Source of the DNA: Scleroderma bovista
Lineage: Eukaryota; Basidiomycota; Agaricomycetes; Boletales; Sclerodermataceae
DNA: 40,098 nucleotides
Direction of reading: 5' to 3'
NCBI GenBank assembly: GCA_037178675.1
Contig: JAYMGJ010000162.1
Location: 1-40,098 of the forward strand
The notes under the pieces are model-generated. The model ran no database searches. It was not told the DNA's origin and was given only the letters and a program-made list of their open reading frames with translations. Every line of letters starts with the position of its first letter. Positions within the stretch are counted from its first letter, which is position 1. Below, piece after piece: positions 11,918-23,345 of the stretch. Made by a program: the position numbers and the translations under genes.

Positions 11918-12499
11918 TCTGCAACCCATAATATTAAGATGAAAAGGTTATTCCGTGTCTCACATAGCCTAGTCCTTCCAACTGAATATCTTCCGTAGGT
12001 GTCTCGTTTGATCAGGTTGATGTAGATGGCAATTGCGCATAAATACCTGGCGTTCCATACCAAGCCACACATGGGACTCGTCAGTTCATTGAGTTCATCG
12101 CGTGACACGTGGCATGTTCCTCCCGTACCCTGGACGCTATTTCTCATTCTACGTGCGATGTGCAGCGAGCATGACATGGTGTTCATTTGCCGTGAAAGGG
12201 GACAAATAGCGACCTCTTAAATGACTTGGTAAGAAGACCTGAGGATGCGATCCGAGGTCCCAGTCCACTTAGAACAAGCTGAAGTCAGACTTAATACTAC
12301 CGACCTAACTGCTAAACACGCTAATCAACTTCGCTACTTTGCGTGAGATCACAATTGTATGAGGTTTCTAGTGCCTTGAACTTGGAATAAAGATATTCGT
12401 CGGATACATGGCATTTGACTCGAGTGACATCTGCATATACATTTTGGGTAATCACTCATTTCGAGTGTAACCGAGTGTGTTTCAGACACAAACACTCGT
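11918..12499. other. Intergenic, about 0.6 kb
   Basis: This separates two plus-strand genes. I see nothing coding. It presumably holds the terminator of the complex I gene and the promoter of the DUF155 gene. Confidence 0.5.
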
Positions 12500-13787
12500 A
12501 TGGACATCTTCCGTGCTCTGCGTTGCTCCATACGGTACAGATGTGGTCCCAAAAAGCCAGCATGGTCACGGAGCTCTCCATTCCTCTGTCCACCGAACAT
12601 TTCACATTTCCGCCAGTTTTCAGACGATCGTACAGGTGCTGGTGACATTTTAAAACAGAAACCAAAAGCGAGCACACCGCTCCGGCGGACTGCTGCTGCA
12701 TCTCTGCCAATTCGCTCCAACCCGACCCCAACTCGCAGCCCTATTCAGCCTGTCCTCACGTTCGCAACGGCAGAACGCTATCTACCCATTCGCCTACGAA
12801 CTCACTTACCTCGGCACTCGCAAAAGGTCCATGACGCGTGGTGGGTGCCAAGATGGGGAGAGCGCGGAGAGGCCTTTGTTTTTCCAAACGGCAGTTTCGT
12901 CTGTTGGGGAGCGACCGAAGAGGAGGCCCAGCTATTTGCGAAGAATGTACTGAAACACTGCGAAATCGGTTCTCTTCAAGAGCCAGAAACAGAGAGCCTT
13001 GATTTTGTAACTGATCCCAACGAGTATGCAACTACGCTTCGATTCGTTTATTAGCTCACAGCCAATCCGTTATTTCGTCAGGAAAACGCGCATACAAGGT
13101 GACTTGATCATCCTCGGTCGCGTCGCGCCTCTCCAGGATCCTGAGAGTGCACCCGCCGTACAGCCTCCCGATCCGGCGCTAGATACCACGACGCTTCTTG
13201 CCCGGTATGCCTTCTCGCAGGCACTTTCACGTTCTACCACCCTCGCAGTCCTCGAAGAATCACTTGAGGACTATCTCTCTTCGGTCGCGCAGCTACCGCA
13301 TGCCCTTGAGAGGACAGGAAAGCCTGGACTCGATCGAGAAGCCTTGATAAAGAAACTTGGCGTGCTTCTAAAGTTCCGTCAAGGACTAAATCTTAACCGA
13401 GAGAACTTCTCAGATACACCAGACCTTTACTGGGCAGAACCAGAGCTAGAAGTTTTTTTCAAGTCCATGTCAGGAGCTCTGGAAGTCAAAACCCGGACGA
13501 ACGCCGTCAATGAGAAGATCACGTATGCAACCGAGGCCAGTCTCTTGATGAACTTGAAGATGAGCGAAAAGCTCAGTCCGTTTTTTTTTAGGTGCAATCC
13601 ATCCTTCGGCAATTGCTCACTGAGGTATGGAGCAAATTCTTTTTGGTTTCGCTGTAGTGACCTCGTAATCTAGTCCACTGCACATCGGATGGAGTTAGTC
13701 ATTATCGCACTCATCGCAGTTGAAGTTATTATTGTGCGTGTGCCGAATGTGCTTGGAAAAAAAATCCGGGTCCTGACATGCATTTGA
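12500..13787 (+). CDS. Mitochondrial DUF155 protein, RMND1/Mrx10 type
   Basis: Exons 12500-13023, 13082-13535, 13592-13624 and 13674-13787 give 374 aa. The N-terminal ~100 residues are rich in Arg/Ser/Pro and poor in acids, as expected of a mitochondrial presequence. The DUF155 core follows: HDAWWVPRWGERGEAFVF, SFVCWGATEEEAQLF, GDLIILG, RYAFSQALSRSTTLAVLEE, DTPDLYWAEPELE and AVNEKITYATE. The C-terminal ELVIIALIAVEVIIV span comes right after HRM, as in RMND1. Yeast Mrx10 and human RMND1 act at the inner membrane in mitochondrial translation. The intron at 13536-13591 only works with a GC donor (GC...AG), because the nearby GT donors break the frame or give a stop. The C-terminus extends about 15 residues past the membrane span. 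Confidence 0.85.
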
Positions 13788-14454
13788 TAGGCACTCATAC
13801 GGGACGGACCAGAGCTCTGGCACATGATTGTTGGGCCGCCACAGAACCATCCCGGACCCGGTGGATCGCCATCTCCAGCACTCTGATTTGCGTCTTCTTT
13901 TTACTACACCACTCCCGCTCAAACGCCGTAGAAATAATGCATCTGCCCGCTGTTGTATCTATACCACTTAACCACTAGCACCCCTCCAATACCAGGTACC
14001 TTACATATGTTCGCCCATGCTTTCGTTGGTCAATGTTCCCAGTGAATTCTAATGCGCCAGATATACCTATCCCCACCAATCACTCAACTTCTGCATTGGA
14101 GATGGAACTTCAGTCAAGTAAAGAGATAGAATTCAAGGAGCGACTATATAGGTTCAGTGAATGTATTATTTATCAAGTATTTATCTTGCCTTTGAAATCG
14201 CAAAGCACACGCTTTGCGAACGACATAGGTATAGTGTAGGCTGCGGCGCAAACCAGAAATAGCACTATAGCCCCAATGCAGGTTTTTGCTATGGAATACC
14301 CCCACCACCACTGGTGCGAATACTGGAGGTTACCACATGTATGACCCGCATGGGGCCTGCACATCTTCATGATGCCATGTACATTTTGTACAGCTTATGC
14401 ACCATTCGAAGAGGAATACGATAGTATCCCTTGAATTACGAATGCTCGTGATGC
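13788..14454. other. Convergent intergenic region, about 0.7 kb
   Basis: The 3' ends of the DUF155 gene (+) and P450 A (-) face each other here. No coding signal is seen. A Cys/His-containing minus-strand frame at 13695-13922 is antisense to the last DUF155 exon and was rejected. Confidence 0.5.
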
Positions 14455-16616
14455 TCATTCTTTGCCTTGGTGTGCATAAAGCAGTTGCTCCGCACGTTGA
14501 GACCGTATCTTTATGGAGCAAGGGAACGGCTTCGGACAACTGCCATTTGAAAGCTATCAGAATCAGGCATGTACATTCCTCAAAGAAACACACCTGGATA
14601 AACCTCCCGTGAACTCCGGGACGAATTCAATGTCATTACCAAGATGGTCCTTTGCTTTCTCGATCCGCAGTGTGGCCAATACGGACACAACGGCAGCCCA
14701 AATACTTTCATCCGCAACGTATCGTCCTGGGCAGTGGCGACTACAGGTGTCAAGTTCAGCCGTGGGCGTTGTGACAGACGATCACCTTACCGTCCAAAAC
14801 CAAACACTTGGAACGGGACAGTTCCTGCGAGGTTTCCAGAGGGTGTCATATGTCGCTCAGGATTGAAAAGAAGAGGGTCAGGGAAGAGTTTTTCATCATG
14901 GGCAATAGCCCTGAATTGTGGTCATCGATCAGTCGGGGTCAACACATAGCAGACGATGCCGTACCACAAATTGACAAGTACAAGTGCACCTGTGATACAG
15001 ATCCGAATCAGAGGCGTACGGTCTGGGATCGTGGAGGCTTACCTGCAGGAATGTACATCCCCTCGTATACATCACTTGTAGTGGTCATATGTGGAAGTCC
15101 TGTTGCCATCTTTTTTTCAATCATCTGCTACCTACAGTGAAGCTAACTGACCCATTGGAGATACTGGTTGCCATCGAAGGGTTTCCAGGAACACCGCCTC
15201 GATATAGGGAAGATTTGCTCTGTCTTTGAAGTGGGGAAGGCAATCGTTGCCCACTACTCGATCGATCTCTTCTTGCGCTTTAGTTTGCACCTCCGGGTGC
15301 AGCACCATAGCGAGAAGGAAGGTAAGGAGCACAGCATGAGTCTATATAGTGGTCAAAAGCTGTCTGCCAGATGAAACATGTTACGGACAGTCTCTGCTCC
15401 GCCTTAAACAGGAATCATCTTCTGCACCCGAAACGATTAACAGAGTCAAGCTTACCCAAAAATACTGTGGCTGCTACAGCTTTTACAGCCTCTTCGTAGT
15501 CTTGATCCGAATTATTCCCAATCGGATTTTGGAATAGGTCATATACTAGCGACCTGCTTGCTGTATCCGTTAACTGACATAATCTCGTCATTGTTCCGAG
15601 CAGATATGTCGAAAAGGGTGTGCATTACCATGCAGTTCTTCACGTAGTTTACAGGATCGTTTAGCACGTCCTGCGCAAGACGGCGGCACTCTCCTGCGCG
15701 TTTCTTGTACCTTCCTCCAGGGAGCCATGAAGGGATATGTGCCACTTATATACACGATCAATCATGGCCCTGTTCCGAAAAAAAATAGGCTCACGAATAG
15801 GAAAAGCGCTTTGTAGCGCAGCACGCTCCGGAGTCAGTGCCTCCATAAACAAGTCCACGAAATGTACGACTTTCATTACAAAGCGGTCATTTTGAGGAGC
15901 GACATCGTAACCGTATGTAATTGCCATAATAATAGCCGCCGAACACCTGTATTTCATCAGAAATTTCACGGTTCGAGGACATTCCAACATACGTATAGCA
16001 ATGTAGTGGATAATCTTGAGGGTTAGAAAGTAGATTCTGAATGAACTGATAGATTTTCTGCAATTCCATTGGTCTGAATACCGTCGCAGACTGTTTGCTT
16101 AGGGCAACATGAAACATCTTGCGATGCAACCTCCATTGCGGACCACACCGGAGAAGACCTGTGTTGAAGTCCATACCGAAACTGGAAGAGCGAGTTAATC
16201 TACCACTGCACGAACATAAATACATGTGCTCACAGCTTGTTGGTTGCTATGTATGGACGATCTGAATATATAGAAGATCGCTGGTCCAGCAGAGCCTGGG
16301 CAACTTGCGCGCTATTAATGATGACGCAGTCTTGGCCAAGTAAATTGGTGTAGACAAGGCCACCTGCACAATTGAACTAGTGGGCTCCACTAACCTACCA
16401 CAGTACACAATGCTCACCATAACGCTTCCCCCATTCTTCGTATGTCAACCATGGTGATACGATATTAATGTTAAAGACACTGCCGATAATAGGGAGCCCC
16501 GTCGGACCGGGGGGAAATGGCAGACCTCGCCGCAGCGCGTGTTTCCTATACACTTTGAGTAGAAGGACTGAACAAGCCGTCAAAGCAAAGTAGAAAGCAG
16601 CGTTGGCGGTAGTCAT
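14455..16616 (-). CDS. Cytochrome P450 monooxygenase A
   Basis: Thirteen exons: 16616-16418, 16363-16234, 16181-15993, 15946-15795, 15744-15629, 15573-15456, 15402-15389, 15341-15152, 15099-15043, 14989-14965, 14910-14791, 14740-14594 and 14539-14455. They encode 513 aa. There is an N-terminal membrane anchor (about 6-22) and a Pro-rich hinge [12 protein letters not shown] (about 34-45). WRLHRK marks the C helix, the I-helix motif is GGAETT (about 302-307), and ExxR is ETLR (359-362). FNPER follows, and the heme loop FGFGRRHCPGR has Cys440. All landmarks are present, so this should be an active ER-bound heme monooxygenase. The substrate is unknown. Exon lengths match P450 B almost exactly. 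Confidence 0.92.
15389..15402 (-). other. 14-nt microexon (P450 A, exon 7)
   Basis: GCGGAGCAGAGACT lies between ...TTTAAG and GTCCGT. Together with one base from the previous exon it encodes G-G-A-E-T of the oxygen-activating I helix. Without it the frame breaks. P450 B has a microexon of equal length and phase at 22464-22477. Confidence 0.85.
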
Positions 16617-16660
16617 TGCGGAGGCTAGCAGAAGGGCATCGGCTTTTCAAGACGACCGAT

Positions 16661-16668
16661 TTATATAG
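16661..16668 (-). promoter_or_regulatory. TATA-box-like element upstream of P450 A
   Basis: On the minus strand TATATAAA lies about 45 bases before the ATG at 16616. That is a reasonable TATA position for a short 5' UTR. Sequence match only. Confidence 0.4.
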
Positions 16669-17883
16669 TCAAGACATCTCAGCGGTTGGCGGAGAGTCGG
16701 AGACGAATACAAATAGACTACTAGTACTCGAACCTATTGAAATGGTGCCTCACGAATCCATTTACAGCTGAGATGGGCTTAGCGACCCTGATCAAACCTG
16801 AAGAAAGCTGCCAGCTGGGCCTAGTACGGTGCCGCGAGAAAAAAAAAAAGAGAAAACGGGGACACTGGCCATCAAGAAACTGGATTGGCCATAACCGAGG
16901 CTATATCCTCAGTTCCCAACCCATAAATGGGCTAGCACTCGCTTAGAGGTGACACCGGCCAATGGGAGGGCTCACTCGATTTACAAACCTGTCAGAAACT
17001 GAATTGAAGTAGACGGTGTAATTCGTCGACTGTGCAGATCAGTGGTTATTCCGTTCGTTTGCAGCAACGTAAGGATTTGGTCAGACGACGTCGATCATTT
17101 GTTTTCATGGGGAGAACCCCGCGAAAAAAAATCCCATATGTACGTGTGCTACCAGAAATTTTTTTTACGTCTGATCTTGTACTGCGTGACTGGGGACAGC
17201 ACGAACCTGATGCGTACGGCTGCACGTGCATTTCCATGATCCATTAGTACACGTCAGGAGGGAACGATCATTGCAGAGTGCACAAGGTTGAGAATGTTGG
17301 CCCCAATGGTCATGGGCGTACTTGGGCAGTCCCCGTTTGGAAGTGACATACTGCCTAAAACTCTCCTAAATGCTCGGAGTGGCTCATTTCCGGGATGCAG
17401 CTTGATCCGTCCGCCCTGTAGTACATAAGACACCGATCGGTGACTTCAGTTGAACTTGCTACTATGTGCCAATCGCACGGATCTTGATTCAATATCGAAA
17501 TACACGCCAGAGCAGCCTCGTCACTGAAGCTTATCGGTATCCATTCGGTAGGGTTTCTGATAGAATGCGCCACTATCGATCATCATCTGAATAGTCAAGA
17601 GAAGGTCATAATAGAAAGGGAGAAAGACGGACGATCTGCCGACATGGCCAAGGATACAAATCGACAGCAGGCGCAAAGATCATACCTGGGCTGATGTACC
17701 AGCTAGAATGTATCGGTGGCAGATCGCAAACGGCTTGCAACTGTCGACATACCTGACTTCGGCTGCCATGTTAGTAATGTCCAGCGCATCCGTAAAGCGA
17801 ATGGTACTAGTAGTAGTCACAGGTTGTTGTCTCTGAAAATACGAAGAAATACATTACGATACGAAAGGTCTCAAAGCGTACAA
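16669..17883. other. Intergenic, about 1.2 kb
   Basis: This is the P450 A upstream region and the 3' flank of the SART1 gene. The frames present are under 75 codons and have no motifs. I see no gene. Confidence 0.5.
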
Positions 17884-20745
17884 TTATCGCTTCTTGGTTG
17901 GTGGCGTGCCAACACATTCCTCTGTAGCCTTCCTCTTCACCCCGAAGCCAAATGCAACTTTGGTACGCTCTCCGGCAACAGGTGTTGCGCTCTGCGACTG
18001 CGAGGGAGTGTCCAGAGCGGATGATATCCTGGAGAACCCAGGCTTCGCACTGGGGGCAGGTGATCCAGATGTTGGCCCAATGGATGAGAAGCGCGAGGGC
18101 GTTGGACTCGTGCCGTTCATACCAGCGATGCCGTCTACAGATGATTGTGGGGCTGGTAAGGTGATGAAACCTGAGTCCGGCATTTGGGGTGCATTGGCCC
18201 TGGCTGCATCCTTCTTCTTGCTCTTGTTCTTCTCGGTCTTACCCTTCGATAATGGCGGAGGGTCCAAGAACTCGGAGGCCTGAGGAACGGCACTGTAGGG
18301 AAGGAAGATCAACTAAATGATTGCCACGCATTCAGTCCCAGAAGCTTACCCCCTGTTTCCGACGGAGAGCACAAAATGTGCCTGGCCAGTTTTCTCTTGA
18401 CGAATCTGGAAGGCCCTATTCATACTAAGGGGTGTATCGCCACTGGCCATGGCCTCCTTCTTCTTCTCCTCCGCGATCTTTTTCAACCGTTTCTCCGTCT
18501 TCATCCTACCCGAGCCCTTGCCATGGAATTTATGAGAAAGAGCTTTCCATGCTTCTTTCGGAGTAAGGCTGCGACCGAACTCATCAAAGTAAACAATATT
18601 AATGTCGGGCTTGTAATCCTTGAAGAAATCAAGGTTTGTGCGCGCCTCTTGCTGTTCACGAGAACGGTTTTCGTACTCCCGGGTTGCCTGGTCTTTATTA
18701 CTACCGCGAGATTGTAGTCGTTCTATTTCTCGCTGCTCTTGCCGGTGACGATGCTCAGACAACCAGAGATCTCGTCGTCTTTGCACCTTCTCCCGCTCGC
18801 GTTGGTCGGCCGACGGTGCAGCCAGTAGCCCTTGCTGCCGGAGTAGGACTAGGGTGCCTGTAAGACCAGAACTGTAGGTGTGCTCGCCGGCAGTTCCTAC
18901 TTCGATGTTCGCACCCTTCTCGGCGGCAGCACGTTCTTCTGCCTCGGTCGCCTTGATGGCCTGTTCCACAGCCTGCAGCATTGCCTCATCGTCTTCCTCG
19001 TCTTCATCCTTCACAACCACTTCCCCAGCCTCAATTTCGTCAACGACCTGATCTCCAGGGGTTTCTGAGGCCCCCCTAGAGGGTATGCTATGTTTGACGG
19101 AGGGATCAGGTCCGGTTGCCGTAGGCTTCGCTGGTGCCGGATTATAGGAGATGTTACGAACGAATTCTGAAGTATCATCAAAAACAAGCCCAGTTTCAGG
19201 ACCGTCCACGTTGATGATGCTGTCAGGAAGGGTTGATTGCTCCCTAGAGCGTTCCTGAGCAACTATTTAAAACGATTGAGCAATATGTCAGAACATGGTC
19301 ACGTAACTTACGCTTAGAAGCAATCGCCTCTGGGGCGTATGTCTTCGATTTATGAATCTTGACTCTTCTTGAGCGAGCGAGAGCAGCTTGTAGCTCATCG
19401 TCATCGACAAAATTGACGTCTAACTCACGTGGCCTAGAGACAGCTGGTTTCTCGTCCTCTTCCATCCGGTTCTCTTCCCTACCACCAGCATCATCACCAC
19501 TATCGACCGCTACACGCCTAGTAGAACGTTTCTTCTTGGTCTAACGAAGGGATGAGGTCGAGATTTGAAGGAGACTACGTTAAGAGAACGTACCTTGAGT
19601 TTTTTGAAACCAACATCTCCCTCACGGAGATAATCGCTTGTTTCCAAATTTTCTAAGGGGAATATTAACTATGTCCTGGTTCGAGTGGTCACCACTTACT
19701 AGCGTAATCTATCGAGAGGACCTTTCGGTTAAGTTTAACTACATCATGTTCCGGCTGGACTAATTCCACGACCTCTTTGGGTGCAGCAGAACTTCCCAGA
19801 CGGAATCCCTAAAATAATATGGGTTCAGTGATATCCATACTTGTTGAGGGGTAGAATAAATGCCCACAGTTTCGTGGGTGCCTTGAATTTCCTCGTCATA
19901 TTTGGCAAGTACGGACCGCTTCATGCCTTGTTTACCCTCGGCGAACTCGTCGTCGTCGTAACCGGCGTAATCACGTCGCTTGATTTTCAACTCTTTATTC
20001 TTCCGTGTGCGTTCCTCCTCTGCTAGCTCTACGTTCTGCAAGACGTCCTCTGCAGAAGATTGCTGTTAGAAAGTAAAGCTTTCCGACAAAAGAGTACTAC
20101 CTTCATCATCAAGGATGCGACTGTCTTTTAGGGTGAGTATACGACCATCGCCTTCCGCCAACTCCTCAAAGTCGTGGCTGACCTTCAAGCCAACCAAATC
20201 CCCTGTACGTGGTAACACCAGTAACCAGTTAGTCACTGTCATTGCTAAGTTGGATCGGATTGCGTACTCTCGGTATATTCCGCTTGGAAAGCTTTATCCA
20301 TGTTTTCCAACTCCTGTTGACGTTTCTTCGCCAGTTCCTTCTCCCTCTTCTTTGCCTTCTTAATCCATTTTAACGTATCTTCTGCGTCGCCAATGGGATC
20401 ACCGAGAGTTGGTCCCGAGAGAGAGGAGTGCAGCTCTCGTCTATTTCTCACTCTATACAAGTGAGTGACGTGAGTAACCGCTCAAAGAAGGTGCTCACTT
20501 GGCTATCTGGTCATGTATTTTTCTGGAAATAAAAGACGTAAATCAGAAAGAGACGTATGTGGAGCAACGAACCATTACTTTGCCTCGCGTTCCTTTGCCT
20601 CCCTCTCGCGCTGTTTGCTGTAGTTCAGCTCTGCCTGCTTGTCCGCATCGTCGGCAGGTGCAGCGTCGTCTGTGAGAGGCTGTAGGCCAAGAGATATTCG
20701 GATCTTGTTCGTCTCTTCGAGACTGATACTCTCCTCCATAGACAT
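17884..20745 (-). CDS. SNU66: SART1/Snu66 family tri-snRNP splicing factor
   Basis: Ten exons: 20745-20579, 20522-20499 (24 nt), 20452-20268, 20202-20101, 20049-19841, 19808-19700, 19652-19594, 19540-19312, 19262-18350 and 18292-17884. They encode 801 aa. The family order is clear: an N-terminal SLEETNKIRISLGLQPL, a Lys/Glu-rich helix with RNRREL, the hallmark DLVGLKVSHDFEELAEG...ILTLKDSRILDDE, RSVLAKYDEEIQG, SDYLREGDVGFKKLK, DTSEFVRNI, and YFDEFGRSLTPKEAWKALSHKFHGKGSG. SART1/Snu66 joins the U4/U6.U5 tri-snRNP and is needed to activate the spliceosome in the nucleus. The C-terminal ~130 residues are Ser/Pro-rich and end in TPPTKKR. The intron at 19840-19809 is only 32 nt. Confidence 0.92.
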
Positions 20746-21220
20746 GGTCGCTGCAAGGCCTGTAGTGGAGTGAAACTAGTGTGTGGGCGTTGTGGTTGCC
20801 ACTGATTCAGATGTGACACCCTTGCAAGCCGGCAATGACCGATTAGTCAGCAGCTTGACCGATTTGGACATGTGGTATTCGCATCAAAAAGCATGACAAC
20901 TCGGTTCCCAACGAAGTTGTTCCCATAGTGTATGTATTCCATTCAGACGATGTCAACATTGACGTTGAATCCCCGACGAAGAGCGTCTGACGGCGGTGGT
21001 AGATATGACCCAACAGAACGGACGGAAACAAATGCGAACATGGACCCACGACTTGTCCGCGAGGCAGTTCCCCCATAAGAAATTCAGCCGAGTGTGTTCA
21101 CTCAAACACATTCCCATTTCTGACTTATTCAGGATCGAACCTATAAGATGGCCACCGCAGAAAATCGCCTACTCGCTCTTTTTTCCCTCGTAACGGCCTT
21201 TCTCCCCAACAGCCTCCGCA
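20746..21220. other. Divergent intergenic region, 475 bp
   Basis: This is the shared 5' flank of SART1 (-) and P450 B (+). A CCTATAAG sequence near 21140 is a weak TATA-like candidate for P450 B. Nothing coding was recognised. Confidence 0.4.
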
Positions 21221-23345
21221 ATGGGTTTCGGGCTCCCAGCACTGGCAGTAGTGTCTCTCCTCGCTTTTGGTGTCGTGACCTTGTGGCCAAGCAGGAGGAG
21301 GAGCCCTGTAAATAATCCGCTGCCTCCTGGTCCACGTCCACTCCCATTAGTGGGTAATGTCCTTGACATCAGCCCAAGTGAACCATGGCTGTCGTACACG
21401 AATTGGGGGAAAACATACGGTACCCGCGAGATAATGTTTGGTCGCTGGTGTCAGCTGATCTCCCTGCCCCAGGTGAATTGGTGTATTCGCGCCTGCTAAA
21501 TCAGGAGGTCATCGTCATCAACTCAGAGGAACTTGCAAAGGATCTTCTTGAGCGGCGATCGAGCAACTATTCGGATCGTCCCCGAATTATCCGCATGACC
21601 AATGATTTGTAAGTGGCTATCTCCTTAGGTTTATCTTAGATGGGACTTTAACCGTGGACCTCAGCTTCGGCTGGTCATTTAACACGGTAATGGTACCTTA
21701 CAGCGACAGGTGGCGGCTGCACCGCAGGTTGTTCCACCAGGCCTTCCGTCCTGAAGCGGCCATTAACTATCACCCTCTGCAACTCCGGAAGGCGCGAGAA
21801 CTTGTGATGAACCTGCTAGAGCTTCCGAATGACTTTTGCGCACATATTCAGACGTGAGTATATCTAAATCAATGCATATTCCAAATGTTTATATAAACGT
21901 TCCACAGACATTCTGCATCTATCATCATGTCAATTGTATATGGCTATGAGACCGCCCCGCGGGACGACCCGATTATCTCCATCGTTGAAAGGGCTGTAAA
22001 GCTGGCTGTTGAATCTATAAGACCCGAGGTCGCAGCCGTCTTGGGACTATTCCCCTTTAGTAAGCTTCGTTGTGCTCGTTGACAGTACATTTACCTAATT
22101 AAATCCGCATTACTAGTGCGATACATCCCTTCTTGGTTTCCGGGGGCCTCCTTCAAGCGCACGGCGTTGCTTTCTCAGAAATATGCCGATGACATGATGG
22201 AGGCACCTTTCCAATTCGTGGAGAAGTGCATGGCAAGTTCCCTACTCCCTTGTTTGATCATTCGTACTGATTGTACTCTATTCAAGGCTTCCGGGGTCAC
22301 AGTCCCATCCATGGTCACTGAATCCTTGAAACGCGCTGCGAAAGACCAGGCAGGAGATGGGTACTTGCAAGCAGTCAAGGAATCCTCGGTAACAGCATTC
22401 GCTGGTAAGATGCTCCATCCACCTTGGGCTTTTATATTTAACCAATGTCGTTATCTTCACCAGCTGCCTCCGAAACAGTATGCCTTTTTCTTTCAGTTCT
22501 TGAACACACTATAAGCACCATTCATAGACTGCGTCTACCCTGTTGAATTTCGTTGTGGCTATGGCACAGAACCCCGAAGTGCAACGGCGCGCTCAGGCTG
22601 AAATTGATTCGGTAGTTGGGACTGTGAGGCTCCCAGATTTCGGGGACCGTTCTTCTTTGCCCTACGTCGAGGCAGTTTACCGTGAGACGCTTCGGTGGCA
22701 CCCTGCAGCACCGTTGGGTAAGTTTTATAGAGGTTCGTTTCTTACTCTTCATCACCGGCTGTTTAGGTGTTCCCCATGCAACATCCAGTGCTGACATCTA
22801 CGACAACTACTTTATTCCACAAGGTGTGATCCCTATTCATATAACTGCAGCATTCCGTTGACTATTTGTAGGCGCCACGATCATCATGAATGTTTGGTAA
22901 ATAGCACTCAATTGCTTGCTGCGACCTACCTGACCTTGTCTAGGGCCATGACACGCAATGAAGCCAAATACATTGATCCAGAAGAATTTTATCCTGAACG
23001 TTTCTTCAATGCTGCTGGGGAACTTAATAATGACAGTGTAAATTACGCATTCGGAGCCGGTCGTCGGATCTGCGCTGGAAGATATATCGCGGATGCGTCA
23101 GTTTGGTCAGCCATGATCTCCATCCTTGCCACCTTTGATATCGTCAAGTGCAAGGATAAACAAGGTGATGACATCCCCGTCGATGCGAAATGGACTGCTG
23201 GCGTTACTTCGTATGTATTCTTTTGTTATTGACATGACTTATGGAACGTTAAACAAAAATGTGTAGTCACCCCTATGGGTTCAAATGCGAATTCGTCCCG
23301 AGGGTACAGGGGCTGACCGCCGAGAAACTCGCCCAAATGTTCTGA
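21221..23345 (+). CDS. Cytochrome P450 monooxygenase B
   Basis: Twelve exons: 21221-21419, 21473-21608, 21665-21853, 21908-22059, 22117-22232, 22287-22404, 22464-22477, 22528-22717, 22767-22823, 22872-22896, 22944-23210 and 23267-23345. They give 513 aa, the same length as P450 A. Landmarks are the anchor LALAVVSLLAFGVV-type start, hinge LPPGPRPLPLVGN, WRLHRR, I-helix AASETT, ETLR, FYPER and heme loop FGAGRRICAGR (Cys about 442). The intron at 22233-22286 has a GC donor (GCAAGT) and sits exactly where P450 A has a GT intron. B lacks A's intron just before the heme Cys. It is predicted to be an ER monooxygenase; the substrate is unknown. An ATG at 21149 opens a different frame and is not the start. 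Confidence 0.92.
22233..22286 (+). other. GC-AG intron in P450 B
   Basis: The donor is GCAAGT and the acceptor is TTCAAG. The length is 54 nt, a multiple of three, without an in-frame stop, so retention would add 18 residues. Alignment of exon lengths with P450 A (116 and 118 nt on either side in both) supports removal. Confidence 0.75.
22464..22477 (+). other. 14-nt microexon (P450 B, exon 7)
   Basis: CTGCCTCCGAAACA encodes A-A-S-E-T of the I helix with one base from the upstream exon. It has the same length, phase and protein position as the microexon in P450 A. Confidence 0.85.

Noticed and set aside
13695..13922. Minus-strand frame with Cys/His pairs resembling a zinc finger
   Set aside because: It is antisense to the last exon of the RMND1-like gene and its Cys/His spacing does not fit a C2H2 finger.
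21149..21316. Upstream ATG at 21149 as the start of P450 B
   Set aside because: It is in another frame and lacks the anchor-hinge sequence; the ATG at 21221 gives the anchor, Pro-rich hinge and an exon of the same 199 nt as in P450 A.
14455..23345. Secondary-metabolite gene cluster around the two P450s
   Set aside because: The neighbours are a splicing factor, RNase H2 and a mitochondrial protein; there is no synthase, transporter or regulator.
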